Source of the DNA: Gracilariopsis chorda
Taxonomy: Eukaryota > Rhodophyta > Florideophyceae > Gracilariales > Gracilariaceae
Direction: 5' to 3'
DNA: 64,000 nucleotides
Assembly: GCA_003194525.1 (NCBI GenBank)
Contig: NBIV01000236.1
Coordinates: 79,227 to 143,226 of the forward strand
The position numbers and the translations under genes were made by a program. Positions 1 to 9,573 of this stretch are shown piece by piece; the first letter of the stretch is position 1; every line of letters begins with the position of its first letter. The notes under the pieces were generated by a model that did no database searches, was not told the origin of the DNA, and saw only the letters and a list, made by a program, of their open reading frames with translations.

Positions 1-1231
1 CTCCTCTGATAAGTTGTCCAAATGTTAGTCCGCAAGAGGCATTCACGAGCTCAGTGAGAACGTTATATTTGCTTGCATGGTCTTGAAGACTCTGCTTCTT
101 CGACTTCCTCTGTTTCGGCTTCTTGACTTTCTGTTCATGAACCTTAGGTCTCCGAACTCTCTCTTCGTATCTTGTTGGATTGAGCAAAAGAGAGATGGGT
201 GCACCACCGTCTGAACGGCGCTGTTTGGGCAACGCTTCACCGTCAGCACTTCTCTTGGTTGTGGCGACTACATCAGCATTCCCGGCGTTTTCGGTGACAA
301 TTGATACGGGGTCGGATCCTTTCTGAAGATTAGATGCTGACTCTTTAGATTCCTCATTGGCATCCCATACTTTGCGGGTCTCTTCGGGTCGGATTCTTCG
401 CCAACAAGTGATCTCTGAGTGTCCAATTTTCCCACAACGCGGGCATCGCGTATCTCGGTGCGGATTAGAGTCACATTGTGAGGCATAATGTCCGGGCTTC
501 TTGCAATATGAACAAACCTTTTCGTAGTCTCGACGCTCCGTCTGTGTCTTCTTAACCATTAATGACAGCTGAGCAAACTGCTCAGAGAGTTTGTCGACCT
601 TAGACTCCAAACCATGAGAGATAGTTTCTTCAGAAGACCTGTGGTTTTGGACAATACGCTTAGGTGGGGTATTTAATGAAACGTAGTTCCCCATTGCTTT
701 CCGGGCAGCATCGAAGGCTTTCACTTGAACCTTCAACTCATCATAATCATCAGCGCCACGGAAAACAACGAACTGGGCTAGATCAGCGTATTCCATTACA
801 GCTTTCTTCAAAAGACCAAACTTAGCCTTAGCGTTGAATCCTGCCTTTAAGAAGAGGTTGTCCATATAGGTCAAGGAACCAACCAAGTCTGCATAATCCA
901 ATTTAGCAGAAATTGCAAGGCGTATATCTTCCTCAGGCTCCTCGGCTTTTCCAAAACGATCGATGAAAGCTTGCTTAACGGAGCGGTAGTCCTTTGCTTC
1001 TTCCGAAAGTGAACCATTAACAGCATAAGAATCATAGTAGAACTCAAAGGCTTTGTTCTCAAGGAAACCAAGCAACTCAAGTGCCATGTCCTCGTCAGTC
1101 TTTCCTCTCATTGCAACATTCTCAAAGTAAAAGAAGAACTTTACGACGTCAATAGAAGAACCGTCATAAGAAGTAAAGGCAGCGTTAGAGTCAGAAGAGC
1201 TCTCTCCTCGAGAGTACCATGGGGGCGCCAT
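1..1231 (-). CDS. gag of family-1 element, copy A (partial)
   Basis: The reading frame begins at ATG 1231-1229, which lies inside the LTR, and I see no stop before the window edge. It matches the gag of copy B: a helical capsid-like region, then two zinc knuckles of the CX2CX4HX4C type (about 535-430), where the encoded protein would bind element RNA. The arginine codon that is a TGA stop in array units at 51088 and 56765 is intact here (CGA). This copy therefore resembles copy B, not the decayed array units. The protease and pol parts lie outside the window, so overall integrity cannot be judged. Confidence 0.85.
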   Translation of the reverse strand, partial: MAPPWYSRGESSSDSNAAFTSYDGSSIDVVKFFFYFENVAMRGKTDEDMALELLGFLENKAFEFYYDSYAVNGSLSEEAKDYRSVKQAFIDRFGKAEEPEEDIRLAISAKLDYADLVGSLTYMDNLFLKAGFNAKAKFGLLKKAVMEYADLAQFVVFRGADDYDELKVQVKAFDAARKAMGNYVSLNTPPKRIVQNHRSSEETISHGLESKVDKLSEQFAQLSLMVKKTQTERRDYEKVCSYCKKPGHYASQCDSNPHRDTRCPRCGKIGHSEITCWRRIRPEETRKVWDANEESKESASNLQKGSDPVSIVTENAGNADVVATTKRSADGEALPKQRRSDGGAPISLLLNPTRYEERVRRPKVHEQKVKKPKQRKSKKQSLQDHASKYNVLTELVNASCGLTFGQLIRG

Positions 1232-2283
1232 CACGGGACGGTGACGCAGGGGGCCAAAAAGTTGTAATAATAAAAGCCAAAAGGGTGCTCTTCGTAGCTC
1301 AAAGCCCCCAAAACAAGTTGAAAACAGTGGGATCAAAAGAACTAAACCCACTTGATGAAATAAAACAACACTAGGGAGAGCAAGAGGCTCAATCCCCAAA
1401 TAAAACTTCTTAACTTCTTTGTTGAAACGGCGCGCAACCCAAGAATTATGTCAAGGATCACTAAGGGTCAGACCCTCGGCTTCCGGTCAGACACTCCGGA
1501 TTTGAAGTGGATTCTGCAGCCTACCTACCTCTACACTAACCAGAAGCAGGCGCATACAATCCTCACAGGGCTTCCCAAGGAGAGCTACTAACAGCGGGAT
1601 ATGCTTTCACTCTATACCCAAGCTGGCCTTTTGCAGGAAAGGTTGCACGGCACGTCGCCTGCGGATAGCTTCCCGTCAAGTACTTCCGTCCGGAAATCAC
1701 CAGGTCTTTCGACCGACACCGTTATCCGAGCAAAGCTCCGGTGGGGCTCAAAGACGACAGGAACACCTTTGGTACACACTACCCGTCTCCCGTCCACGCC
1801 TAAGGCGCTTCAACCGGTCTTAGCGACGGTACTTCCCCAACCTATTGGACAACTAGCGGCACACGCCTCACTAGAAGCCCTTTATCTAGTGGCGAACGCC
1901 TCACTGGTTGTTGATGATAGTTGAAGTGGCTGAAGGTTGATAGGGGGTGGGGCTTAGATATTGTTCGATTGTTGAGGTGAGTTCAGACCGAAGTCCGAAG
2001 CTCAGAACCTCTTTTTATAGTGTTTAGAGGCACTACAAACGAGCTAAATACGCATTTCTACTTGCTAGTTACTCATGTGTGCGTCTAGGTTACTCCATTG
2101 GCTTCTAGAGACCTCTGGAGCTGCACACTAACCAATAATAAAGTGACAATTTGCGCCAGCATCACTAAAATACTGTAGTCTTTGCTGGGCCAACAAAGCG
2201 TGCAATGTGCTAGACACTACTGGAACATTCTACACGTGTGTTCCAGCAATGTCTGGCACATTCCGCAACCTTAGCGACCGACA
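1220..2283 (-). repeat. 5' LTR of copy A
   Basis: This 1064-bp LTR starts TGTCGGTCGC (minus strand, at 2283) and ends in CA at 1221-1220. It has the same length and boundaries as the copy B 5' LTR. A TATAAAAA-like box follows the conserved CTCTAAACAC segment. The end next to gag reads GGCGCCCCCA here, against GGCGCCCACA in the other copies. LTR boundaries were set by comparing all six LTRs in the window. Confidence 0.92.
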
Positions 2284-2328
2284 GACCAGATGGATTTTTG
2301 TCCATGTCCATATGTAGAAAGGGCCTTA
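2284..2328 (-). mobile_element. Left fragment of a split MITE (TIR plus TTA)
   Basis: Bases 2299-2325 are a 27-bp sequence that recurs exactly at 29870-29896. Read outward it begins GGCCCTTTCTAC, and it is followed by TTA at 2326-2328 (TAA on minus). Bases 2284-2288 are the target duplication of a family-1 element. Together with 29720-29899 this makes a 214-bp MITE with terminal inverted repeats and a 3-bp TAA duplication, the type made by PIF/Harbinger transposases. Its two halves are now 27 kb apart. Confidence 0.8.
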
Positions 2329-2786
2329 TGTAGCCCAGTCGTTTCACAGTCACCGCCCCCCACCCATCCATCCCCCTCCCCCTCCCCCGTTACCGTACTG
2401 TAATGCGCGAGCTGACAGTAGCTCCCTCTGCGCGAAGCGGCGCTTTTCCGGCAGCTTCTCTGTGCTGTATATGTGCGCTGTCATAGCTGATAGGGGGTCA
2501 CTGCCATGGTTCACACCTGGTTATCACATTGTCGAAGGCGTCTCCGTGCGCTTTGCCCCCACAATCGACTCTCCTCACGCCGCGATTAGTGCTTGTAATT
2601 GCACTTAAGTTAACAAGCTTGTCAACTTACCGCCGCTGTCTACTCCGTGCTGAGCCGTGGTGCGGCGCCGTCCCCGCCGGAAAACCCTTTCCAACCGCAT
2701 CATAAACGCGATCAACATCGCTCACCAACGGTACGTGTACAACGGTACCCTTGTACACACCGCCAGCACCACGGCACGCACCGAGA
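2329..2786. promoter_or_regulatory. Upstream region of the bZIP gene
   Basis: No convincing gene is seen here. The stretch holds C-rich runs (about 2357-2390). It also holds CGTGTACAACGGTACC at 2734-2749, extended to CAACGGTACCCTT at 2740-2752. The first of these recurs at 12308-12323 and the second at 32061-32073, just ahead of another gene, so a shared promoter element is possible. Confidence 0.35.
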
Positions 2787-3908
2787 ATGAATCTTCGAAT
2801 TATGCTTCTGCCTCACAGCCTTAGATCTGCTTCATCGCCAAACAAGCCCCACCCTCCCCCCCCTCCCCCTCCCCCTCCCCCGCCTAGACATTCATTCATG
2901 AACTCCTCGTTCAATCCCTCCGAACCTTTGGACACTGCAGTCGCAGCATCCGCCAACCCAACTGCTGCCCATCATCCCGAACCGTCCGACCAGCCGCATG
3001 CGCAACCGCCCGCGTCGGCGCCCCTTGACCATACTACACTCGCTGCCGTCCACTCCATCGACAAGTTGCACCAAGACGTTGTCGTCACCGAAGTGGATGT
3101 CGAACTCGCCAATTCAACCACCAACTCCTCGCCAAAGCGTCCGCGTTCGGCTGAAGCCCCGCCGCCCATCGTCATTCCCTCCATTTCCGACGTCGTCGGA
3201 ACATCTGCCATCGGCAATGGCGTCGACCTCATCGAGTCCGACGCGAATGACCTTTCAAACCATGTGCACATGTCCATAGTTGCCCCCCCCGCAACCGATA
3301 GCACGCACCCTCAGGGTGAGCCACACTCTCGCCCACCAAACTCCGCTGCCGCCCTTCCCGTCAGCGCAGACAATCCCCCGCCCATCCACCTCGATTCCGC
3401 AGTCCACGCCGCCGCAGTCCACGCCGTAGCTCTCACTGTAGACCCAGCCACCGACCATCAACAAGCCGCCCTTTCAGACTTGATGCCTGCCGCTACCACC
3501 GCGCAAGCCATTGTTAACACATCTGACTTGAACGCCCAGCAACAACAGCCACAAGCGAAGAGGAGACGAAAAACGTACCATACAGAAGAAGAACGGAGAC
3601 AAGCTAGAATCCTGAAAAATAGAAGAACCGCCGAAGAGAGTAGGCAAAGAAGGTTGAAGCGCATGAAAGAGCTCGAGGAAATCGCTGCCAAGGCCGCAGC
3701 AAGAGAACGAGAACTGCTTGATCAAATCCGACAAGGCAAAGAGCAGTTGCAAGAAGCCGCCAAGATCGAGACTTCTCTGCGCACTATTCTTCACGAGAAA
3801 GAAGAAGAACTCGCTCACAAGGATTCCGAACTCGCGCAAAAGGAAGCAGAACTCGTTCAGCGAGACGATGAGGTCCAGCGTCTCCATGATAAGCTGGCAA
3901 TGAAATGA
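2787..3908 (+). CDS. bZIP transcription factor
   Basis: A 373-aa protein if it starts at ATG 2787, or 336 aa from the in-frame ATG at 2898; the frame is also open upstream but without an ATG. The N-terminal two thirds are low complexity, rich in Pro, Ala, Ser and His, with a run of about 11 prolines encoded by a C-rich tract. Near the C-terminus is a basic region with KRRRK, then N-R-R-T-A-E-E-S-R, which fits the bZIP N-x7-R DNA-contact signature. A long charged coiled coil of about 100 residues, rich in Leu, Glu and Lys heptads, follows to the end. bZIP proteins bind DNA as dimers in the nucleus. Single exon. The target genes and subfamily cannot be told from sequence. A TA microsatellite at about 3929-3942 follows the stop. 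Confidence 0.85.
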   Translation: MNLRIMLLPHSLRSASSPNKPHPPPPPPPPPPPRHSFMNSSFNPSEPLDTAVAASANPTAAHHPEPSDQPHAQPPASAPLDHTTLAAVHSIDKLHQDVVVTEVDVELANSTTNSSPKRPRSAEAPPPIVIPSISDVVGTSAIGNGVDLIESDANDLSNHVHMSIVAPPATDSTHPQGEPHSRPPNSAAALPVSADNPPPIHLDSAVHAAAVHAVALTVDPATDHQQAALSDLMPAATTAQAIVNTSDLNAQQQQPQAKRRRKTYHTEEERRQARILKNRRTAEESRQRRLKRMKELEEIAAKAAARERELLDQIRQGKEQLQEAAKIETSLRTILHEKEEELAHKDSELAQKEAELVQRDDEVQRLHDKLAMK

Positions 3909-4831
3909 CCTCTTCGCAAAGTAAAGATATATATATATATATAAATGTAAATATGTATACCTCTTTTTGTGCAGTGTACAGAGCACAAAGATCAAAATCC
4001 CAACTCCAACCGTTGCTGCATCGCTCACTTAAGGCGCTCAGCATATTCGTATGACTGGAGCTGTACGCGGTTCAGTAGGTAATGCCATGCACGCTCGCTT
4101 GATCCGTATACGAGAGCAGCCCTTAAGGCTATGGGATCTAGATGTAGAGCTTAACGCCCCGTGCGCGCTTGGGTAACATAGCTGCCGCCACTACGACATC
4201 AGTGAACGAGATCTGCAGCATTCGCTGCAAACAAAAACTTCGAAATATTCATGCTCACTACGAGACTAACCCTTCGAAACTCCCTGCTTTAGGTAAAGCT
4301 TTGCCCGAACACCGTAACACGCGTGCTTGCACCACATATCAATGCATTCCGTCAAAGTTGACAGTGCGCATTGAGCATCATCGTCACGCCCAGAGAGCGG
4401 AAATTCTCATTCACTGATACAGGTCATGAGAACTCACTTCGTATTCCTGAAGCGCTCTACCATACAAAGACTTGTGCAGAGCAACCTTGATGCTCGCGTT
4501 TTATTCTCATGAGCTTCTAACAAGTACGAACCAACAAGGCGAGAGAAACTTGAAAAAGTGCGATGTAGCGCGAAAGAGAGGAATCGCCAATGGTTCATGA
4601 TTTCAGCGCAACACACAGCAAAAGACTTTCAGTACTTGTTTCCAGATGAAGCAAATGAAGAGCTATATTTGTTGAGTACGATATCCTCTCGTGCTGATCC
4701 CAGTTCAAATGCCGTAAAGGCGTTCAAAGATATGCGGTATGGTCAAGATGCACAAAGCTTCCACAGGTGGATCAAGTTGACCTATTACAAATCTAATGTT
4801 CCACCTGAAGGATATGCCGGTCACTGCTAAG
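3909..4831. other. Intergenic, no supported gene
   Basis: It contains an (AT)n tract near 3929-3942 and AT-rich sequence that may carry the bZIP 3' end signals. A 90-codon frame at 4558-4830 ends one base before the stop of the BFR1-like gene on the other strand. It lacks recognisable motifs, and I do not call it a gene. Confidence 0.4.
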
Positions 4832-6754
4832 TTAAGATTCTGCAATGGGTGATTCAAGTACTTGGGTTGTCATTGTCATGGTTTGCTCGGCTCCTGTGCC
4901 AGAGACCACTCCTGACTTATTCATAGCTTCTTCAATATTCAGCTGCTCCTCCATTTCCTGAACCGGTGGCATGTCCATAACGGAAGCAACAGTAGTTGGG
5001 GGTGGAGCAGTCGCAGCTCCGCTCGCCACAGCCTTAAAGCTAGGCATAGAAGAGGCGCGAGAACTGGATGGAGCTGCAGAGTCCGACTGGAGACCAGGGA
5101 AGGCATTCGCGCCGACATCTGTTGAAAGATCCACAGATCCATTGGCTAAATTCTTCTCCGATGACTGTTTCTTCTGCTTCGATTCCGCCTTCTTTGCTTT
5201 TTGCTCTTCAGATGGAGCCGGGGCGGTTTCATAGTATGCCGCTTTCTCTTTCACGGCATCCAAAGCGGCCCTCACCTCACTGATTCTGTTGGGTGGCTTG
5301 ATATCCAAACGCGTAAACGCCGTGAGATAGTCGATCGAATGCGGTTTCAGCTGGGCGTTCTCCGCGGCGCTGATATCAACGGTGGCCGATGACGAGCGTC
5401 CACGAATCCTCTTGTTCCGAGACTTACCGCCAGCCTTCCTCATATAGCCACTAAAAGCTAAGTTTTCGAAATCACTGCCAGACGCATTCTTCCCAATCGC
5501 CTTGCCTGCAGTAGTAATCTCTCGACTCGTAGGCGTACTCTTTAGACTGGGTGCATTGCCTGCCTTAGACGGCGCAAGGTTCACGTTGGGCTTATCCACA
5601 GTTTCACCCAAGAGGGTTTGAAGATAAACAATCAAACCAGAACACATGTCCTTCTCTTCCTGGTACGGATGAGGTTCAGGGTACTGAGCTTGCTCCGCCT
5701 CCCAAGCCTTGCGACGGGCTTCACGTTCGGCCTGAATCTCCTCATACTTCTTGCGCCTTGCAATCTTCTGTTGCTCGAGATGAATACGCTCGTTGAGATA
5801 CCAGTGATCACGCTCGACATCAAAGTCCTCTCTCATTTTCTTGATATCGGCTTTGAGTTCGACAATTTTCTTCCTCTCTGCGGCCCTGTCAACTTGGGGG
5901 ACAGTATCCAGAAGCTTCTTGATCTGCTCGTCTTCATCTGCGCGAAGATCAGTGAGAATTTTCTTCTGCTCCTCAAGCTTGGCCTTGGCAGCGTCAATTG
6001 CAACATCTTGTTGCTTCTTGGCTTCTTCTAGTTCCTTTCGAAGCGCAAGACGGGACTCCTTGGCATTTTTCTCATTATTTATTACCTCAGCGCGTTCGCG
6101 GATAAAATCGCGACCTCTGTGCTGCAAGAAAGCAAGCTGGGCGACAATCTTCTTCTCTTCTGAAATGGGGAGACTCTCGGTTTCCATGCGATACTTGAAG
6201 TCCCCAATGCGCTGCTCAAGTTCCTCGATGGTGCGAACGTTTTTCAGGGCCTCATTGCCATCCCTGCCGGCACCAGGCACTTCAAAGCTAGAGGTAGCGT
6301 TACGAGCTGAAGCTCCGGCATCGCGAATTTCCTTGAGCTTTGCATTGGTGGCCTTCCTTTCCTCGAAGAGAACGCGACACTGTTCGTTGAGTTCAGAAAT
6401 AGCCTTACGCGCTGCTTCAAACGTGGGCTTTCCCGCTTCGCGGATCTTCTGCCTCTGATCATTAAAGGCACGCGTAGAGGTGAGACGGGAAAAACATTCC
6501 TGAAGCTGCGCGTCCACGACGTCGATCTTTTTCTGAAGCTCTGCGCGATTAGGCTCGGGATAGCGTTTCACAGGGGTTTCCGGGATGGGATCCGGGAGCG
6601 GTAGACGCTCGCGGCGGGGCTTGCGCGGCTTGTTGTTATTGTTCTGGGCGGAGTCGGCGCTCTGAGCGGGCTGGGACGGCTTATTATCTGCTGCGGAATC
6701 TGTTGAAGATGGGGGAATGTTGTCTGCGCCAGGGTCGGCGGTGACGCCCGCCAT
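4832..6754 (-). CDS. BFR1: BFR1-like coiled-coil protein
   Basis: A 640-aa protein from ATG 6754; the frame is open a further 43 codons upstream, but that part looks like leader sequence. The order is: an acidic and Pro/Gln-rich N-terminus, a KPRKPRRE basic patch, long coiled coils over roughly residues 75-380, a WEAEQAQYPEPHPYQEE segment, a Ser/Lys-rich middle, and a conserved stretch near 500-550 (YLTAFTRLDIKPPNRISEV) before another charged coiled coil. Layout and local motifs (IEELEQRIGDFKYRME, LPISEEKKIVAQL) match the fungal BFR1 family, polysome- and mRNP-associated proteins linked to secretion and ploidy control. It is divergently paired with the delta-COP gene about 600 bp away. That is interesting because yeast BFR1 was found as a brefeldin A/secretory-pathway suppressor. 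Single exon. Confidence 0.75.
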   Translation of the reverse strand: MAGVTADPGADNIPPSSTDSAADNKPSQPAQSADSAQNNNNKPRKPRRERLPLPDPIPETPVKRYPEPNRAELQKKIDVVDAQLQECFSRLTSTRAFNDQRQKIREAGKPTFEAARKAISELNEQCRVLFEERKATNAKLKEIRDAGASARNATSSFEVPGAGRDGNEALKNVRTIEELEQRIGDFKYRMETESLPISEEKKIVAQLAFLQHRGRDFIRERAEVINNEKNAKESRLALRKELEEAKKQQDVAIDAAKAKLEEQKKILTDLRADEDEQIKKLLDTVPQVDRAAERKKIVELKADIKKMREDFDVERDHWYLNERIHLEQQKIARRKKYEEIQAEREARRKAWEAEQAQYPEPHPYQEEKDMCSGLIVYLQTLLGETVDKPNVNLAPSKAGNAPSLKSTPTSREITTAGKAIGKNASGSDFENLAFSGYMRKAGGKSRNKRIRGRSSSATVDISAAENAQLKPHSIDYLTAFTRLDIKPPNRISEVRAALDAVKEKAAYYETAPAPSEEQKAKKAESKQKKQSSEKNLANGSVDLSTDVGANAFPGLQSDSAAPSSSRASSMPSFKAVASGAATAPPPTTVASVMDMPPVQEMEEQLNIEEAMNKSGVVSGTGAEQTMTMTTQVLESPIAES

Positions 6755-7351
6755 GGTCGGGGAGAATATGAGGGTTGAGCGGAAAGATGAATTATGAAGG
6801 AAGAAGGGAAGGGTCTCCCTGTAGGGAAAAGGAGGGGGGAAGGGGGAAGACCTGGAGAGGTGAGGTCGGGGGTTGAACGGCAAGTGCTGGAGAGGCGGCG
6901 GTGGCCGCTGGGGGAGGGGAGAGGAAAGAAGGTGTCGCGACGGCCGTCGCTTAAGCTGGTATCAAATAGTGTACGCGTGGCGCATGCGAAGCGGCACCGC
7001 ACCCGTGGCCATCGTGCGCGTGCCCCGGCCAGCGCATTTCCATGCGACGTTGATTGACGCACGCCGCTGCGTGCTCGTGCCACTTCTGATGCACTTCCTT
7101 CAGCCGCTCCACGTGTATCTGCCGCGTGCTTACACCTCATGGCTACGTGGACACCGCGGCTGACACTTTCCACTGCCCACAGCTTTGCAGAGCGGTGCAG
7201 TCGCTGCCCCCGTCCGAACTTCTTGTAGATAGCTTCCAAACCACCACCGTACGTCCTCGTTTCGGCTCACACTTCCTCTTTCTCGCTCCCCGATCGCTTT
7301 CCCCCCCCCCCCCCCCCCCCCCCATTCCCGTTCTTCCCCTGCGTTCTCAAA
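6755..7351. promoter_or_regulatory. Divergent promoter region with C23 homopolymer
   Basis: About 600 bp separate the start codons of the BFR1-like and delta-COP genes. The part near delta-COP is pyrimidine-rich and contains 23 uninterrupted C residues at 7301-7323, 28 bp upstream of the ATG. No TATA box was recognised. A long antisense frame covering 6568-7239 is judged a shadow. Confidence 0.5.
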
Positions 7352-9148
7352 ATGGTTGTGCTCAGCGCCGCTGTCACAACCAAGTCCGGGAAGCTTCTGC
7401 TTTCCCGTCAGTACCGCGAAATTAGCCGCATTCGAATCGAAGGGCTGTTGGCCAGTTTTCCAAAGCTTATCGACACCGATCGTCAGCACACCTACGTCGA
7501 GACCGACAGCGTTCGATATGTGTACCAGCCCGTAGAGACTCTCTACGTGCTCCTCATCACCACAAAGAACTCCAACATCGTCGAAGACTTGGAGACCTTA
7601 CGCCTGCTCAGCAAGATTCTCCCAGAATACTCACCGCGTTACGGAGTTGTAGACGAGGAGTCCGTTATGCACGCTGCTTTTGACATCATCTACTCCTTTG
7701 ATGAGGTCATCGATTGGGGTGGTCTGCGAAATAATGTTGACCTTCAACAAATTGCCACCTTTACGGAGATGTATTCTCACGAGGAGCGCCTCGTTAAAAT
7801 GATTCAAGAAAGTAAAATGGAAGAGGCCAAACAGGAGCGCAAGCGTCGAGAGGAAGAGATTCGTCGCCAGCGGAATGATGGAAATGATCGTCTCGGCATG
7901 ATTGGTAATGAGCTCGGCAGGATGCTCCAGGCTGGTGGAATGGGATCCATCGCTCAAGATTTAGGCCTCACTTCCGCACAGAACAGAGCTGCTGCAAATG
8001 CTGCCTACGCTGCAGCCGGTGGTATCTCTTCCGAATCGTACGGTCAGCAGAACATGTCTTCGAGTATGGCAATGGGAGGAGGCATGGGAGGCGGAATGGG
8101 GGCTGGTACCGGGGGCGGCATGGGCGGTGGCATGGGCGGTGGCATGGGCATGACCGGTATAGGCTCTAACATGGGTATGGGTATGGGTATGGGCATGGGT
8201 ATGGGCATGTCATCATCGTCTTCATTTGGTCGAAGTAGTAATGCTCCGCCGCCGGTCGCCGGCACTGCTGCGAAAAAGGGTATGTCACTTGGGAAGTCCA
8301 AGAACCAAGACTCTTTGTTCGAGTCTTTGCGCGCTGAGGGAGAGGTAGTAGATGCTCCCATCACCCGTGTTAAAGGAGCTCATGCCGCTGCTGCTGCTGC
8401 TGCCGCTTACGTTCCACCCACACAAGCAGTGCATTTGTCTTCCGTAGAGAAGCTCAACCTCACTGTTTCGAGGGACGGTGGAATTCAAACCATGGAAGTG
8501 AAGGGAGATCTTATGCTTCGAATCACTGACTCTAGCAAGGCCGCGATTAGGCTACAAGTCAGCACTGGAGGAGCGGAAACCCACGGAATCCAATTCAGGA
8601 CGCACCCGAATGTTGACAGAACGCTTTTCTCAACGCAAGGTATTGTTGGTTTGAAAGACCCAAAACGACCCTTCCCTACTGGTAATCCTCTAGGAGTCTT
8701 ACGCTGGCGTCTTGTTACGAAGGACGAAAGCAAAGCACCGTTACTCATTAATTGCTGGCCGAGTGACAGTGGTGACGAGTCTGTCGTCAACATTGAGTAC
8801 GAACTGGGAGCGAACAAAGAACTTCGGGACGTTGTCATAACAATTCCAATCGGATCTGGCAGCCAACCCACCGTCAGCCAATGCGATGGAGAATTTGTGT
8901 ACAACTCAAGATCTCAGAGCGTTGAATGGCGCCTGGCCGTCATTGACCAGAGCAATTCCCAGGGATCCCTAGAGTTCTCCACTGGTGCAGTTGATGCGAA
9001 CGCGTTCTTCCCGATTAACGTTTCTTTCTCTAGCAAGCACACCTATGCACCTGTGAGCGTATCAGAGGTCAGTCTAACATCAACAGGGGATGCCGTCGAG
9101 TTTGGCCATGAAGTTTCCTTGGTTCCAGACACTTTCCGTATCGTATGA
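7352..9148 (+). CDS. ARCN1: Coatomer delta subunit (delta-COP, archain)
   Basis: A single-exon 598-aa protein. Delta-COP is part of the F-subcomplex of COPI, which coats Golgi-to-ER transport vesicles. The N-terminal 130-140 residues form a longin-type domain beginning MVVLSAAVTTKSGKLLLSRQ, with the family's TTKNSNIVEDLETLRLLSK motif. A charged helical segment follows (KQERKRREEEIRRQR, about 170-190). Residues near 235-290 are an unusual Met/Gly repeat (GGGMGGGMG and GMGMGMGM). The C-terminal half, from about 365, is a mu-homology domain with VSRDGGIQTMEVKGDL and the closing VEFGHEVSLVPDTFRIV. Length is close to that of plant and animal orthologues (about 510-550), the excess being the repeat. 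The start is fixed by the conserved N-terminus. Confidence 0.97.
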   Translation: MVVLSAAVTTKSGKLLLSRQYREISRIRIEGLLASFPKLIDTDRQHTYVETDSVRYVYQPVETLYVLLITTKNSNIVEDLETLRLLSKILPEYSPRYGVVDEESVMHAAFDIIYSFDEVIDWGGLRNNVDLQQIATFTEMYSHEERLVKMIQESKMEEAKQERKRREEEIRRQRNDGNDRLGMIGNELGRMLQAGGMGSIAQDLGLTSAQNRAAANAAYAAAGGISSESYGQQNMSSSMAMGGGMGGGMGAGTGGGMGGGMGGGMGMTGIGSNMGMGMGMGMGMGMSSSSSFGRSSNAPPPVAGTAAKKGMSLGKSKNQDSLFESLRAEGEVVDAPITRVKGAHAAAAAAAAYVPPTQAVHLSSVEKLNLTVSRDGGIQTMEVKGDLMLRITDSSKAAIRLQVSTGGAETHGIQFRTHPNVDRTLFSTQGIVGLKDPKRPFPTGNPLGVLRWRLVTKDESKAPLLINCWPSDSGDESVVNIEYELGANKELRDVVITIPIGSGSQPTVSQCDGEFVYNSRSQSVEWRLAVIDQSNSQGSLEFSTGAVDANAFFPINVSFSSKHTYAPVSVSEVSLTSTGDAVEFGHEVSLVPDTFRIV

Positions 9149-9172
9149 TCTAAGAATTGACGTGCCTTTGCC

Positions 9173-9217
9173 GCCCTCTGTGCTGCCCTCTGTGCTACCC
9201 TCTGTGCTGCCCTCTGT
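9173..9217 (+). repeat. 12-bp minisatellite
   Basis: About 3.7 copies of GCCCTCTGTGCT, with one G-to-A variant, lie 24 bp after the delta-COP stop, probably within its 3' UTR. Confidence 0.85.
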
Positions 9218-9573
9218 TACGTCTATGTCAGACCATGAGTAACTGCTCAGCCGAACCTTCTAAATATGTAAAAAGGTGGATACAACTCCTTGATAATAGA
9301 ACTAAACTGACATGGACGATTGCCCTCTGGTAGCCTTGGGGTATTCAGGAAGCTCCGTCTATCGACACCGTGAGAAAGGATTCGTACCCTTTGAACCTGG
9401 GGATTGTTTTGTTTATCGTTTTCCCGTTACCTCAGGTACATTATCTAGTCAAACTGCAACACGAATTGAGTATCAAGTTTGATAACATTAAATGGTGTGA
9501 CTATGAACTACTAGCCAAAAGCACACCGAGCGATTGCATCGCGGGGCGAGCAACAAAGCGGTTGAAATGGAAG

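Larger units (their letters stand above)
1..2283 (-). mobile_element. Ty3/Gypsy element family 1, copy A (5' part)
   Basis: The 5' LTR and the gag region of a family-1 Gypsy element lie on the minus strand and run off the left edge of the window. The sequence is nearly identical to copy B at 12737-15560, read in the opposite direction. Its upstream flank is therefore the gene island beginning at 2284. The five bases beside the LTR (gacca at 2284-2288, TGGTC on the element strand) do not pair with anything visible on its own left side, but they match the flank of copy B at 29720-29724. Confidence 0.95.

Noticed and set aside
1601-1924. About 60- and 107-codon frames found in every family-1 LTR
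   Set aside because: They recur only because the LTRs are homologous; they are broken or shortened in some copies and have no protein-like motif.
5841-6458. 205-codon plus-strand frame inside the BFR1-like gene
   Set aside because: Ser/Arg/Leu-rich shadow of a Glu/Lys-rich coiled coil on the other strand.
6568-7239. 223-codon minus-strand frame crossing the BFR1-like start
   Set aside because: It reads the promoter and the 5' coding part in a different frame, with low-complexity composition.
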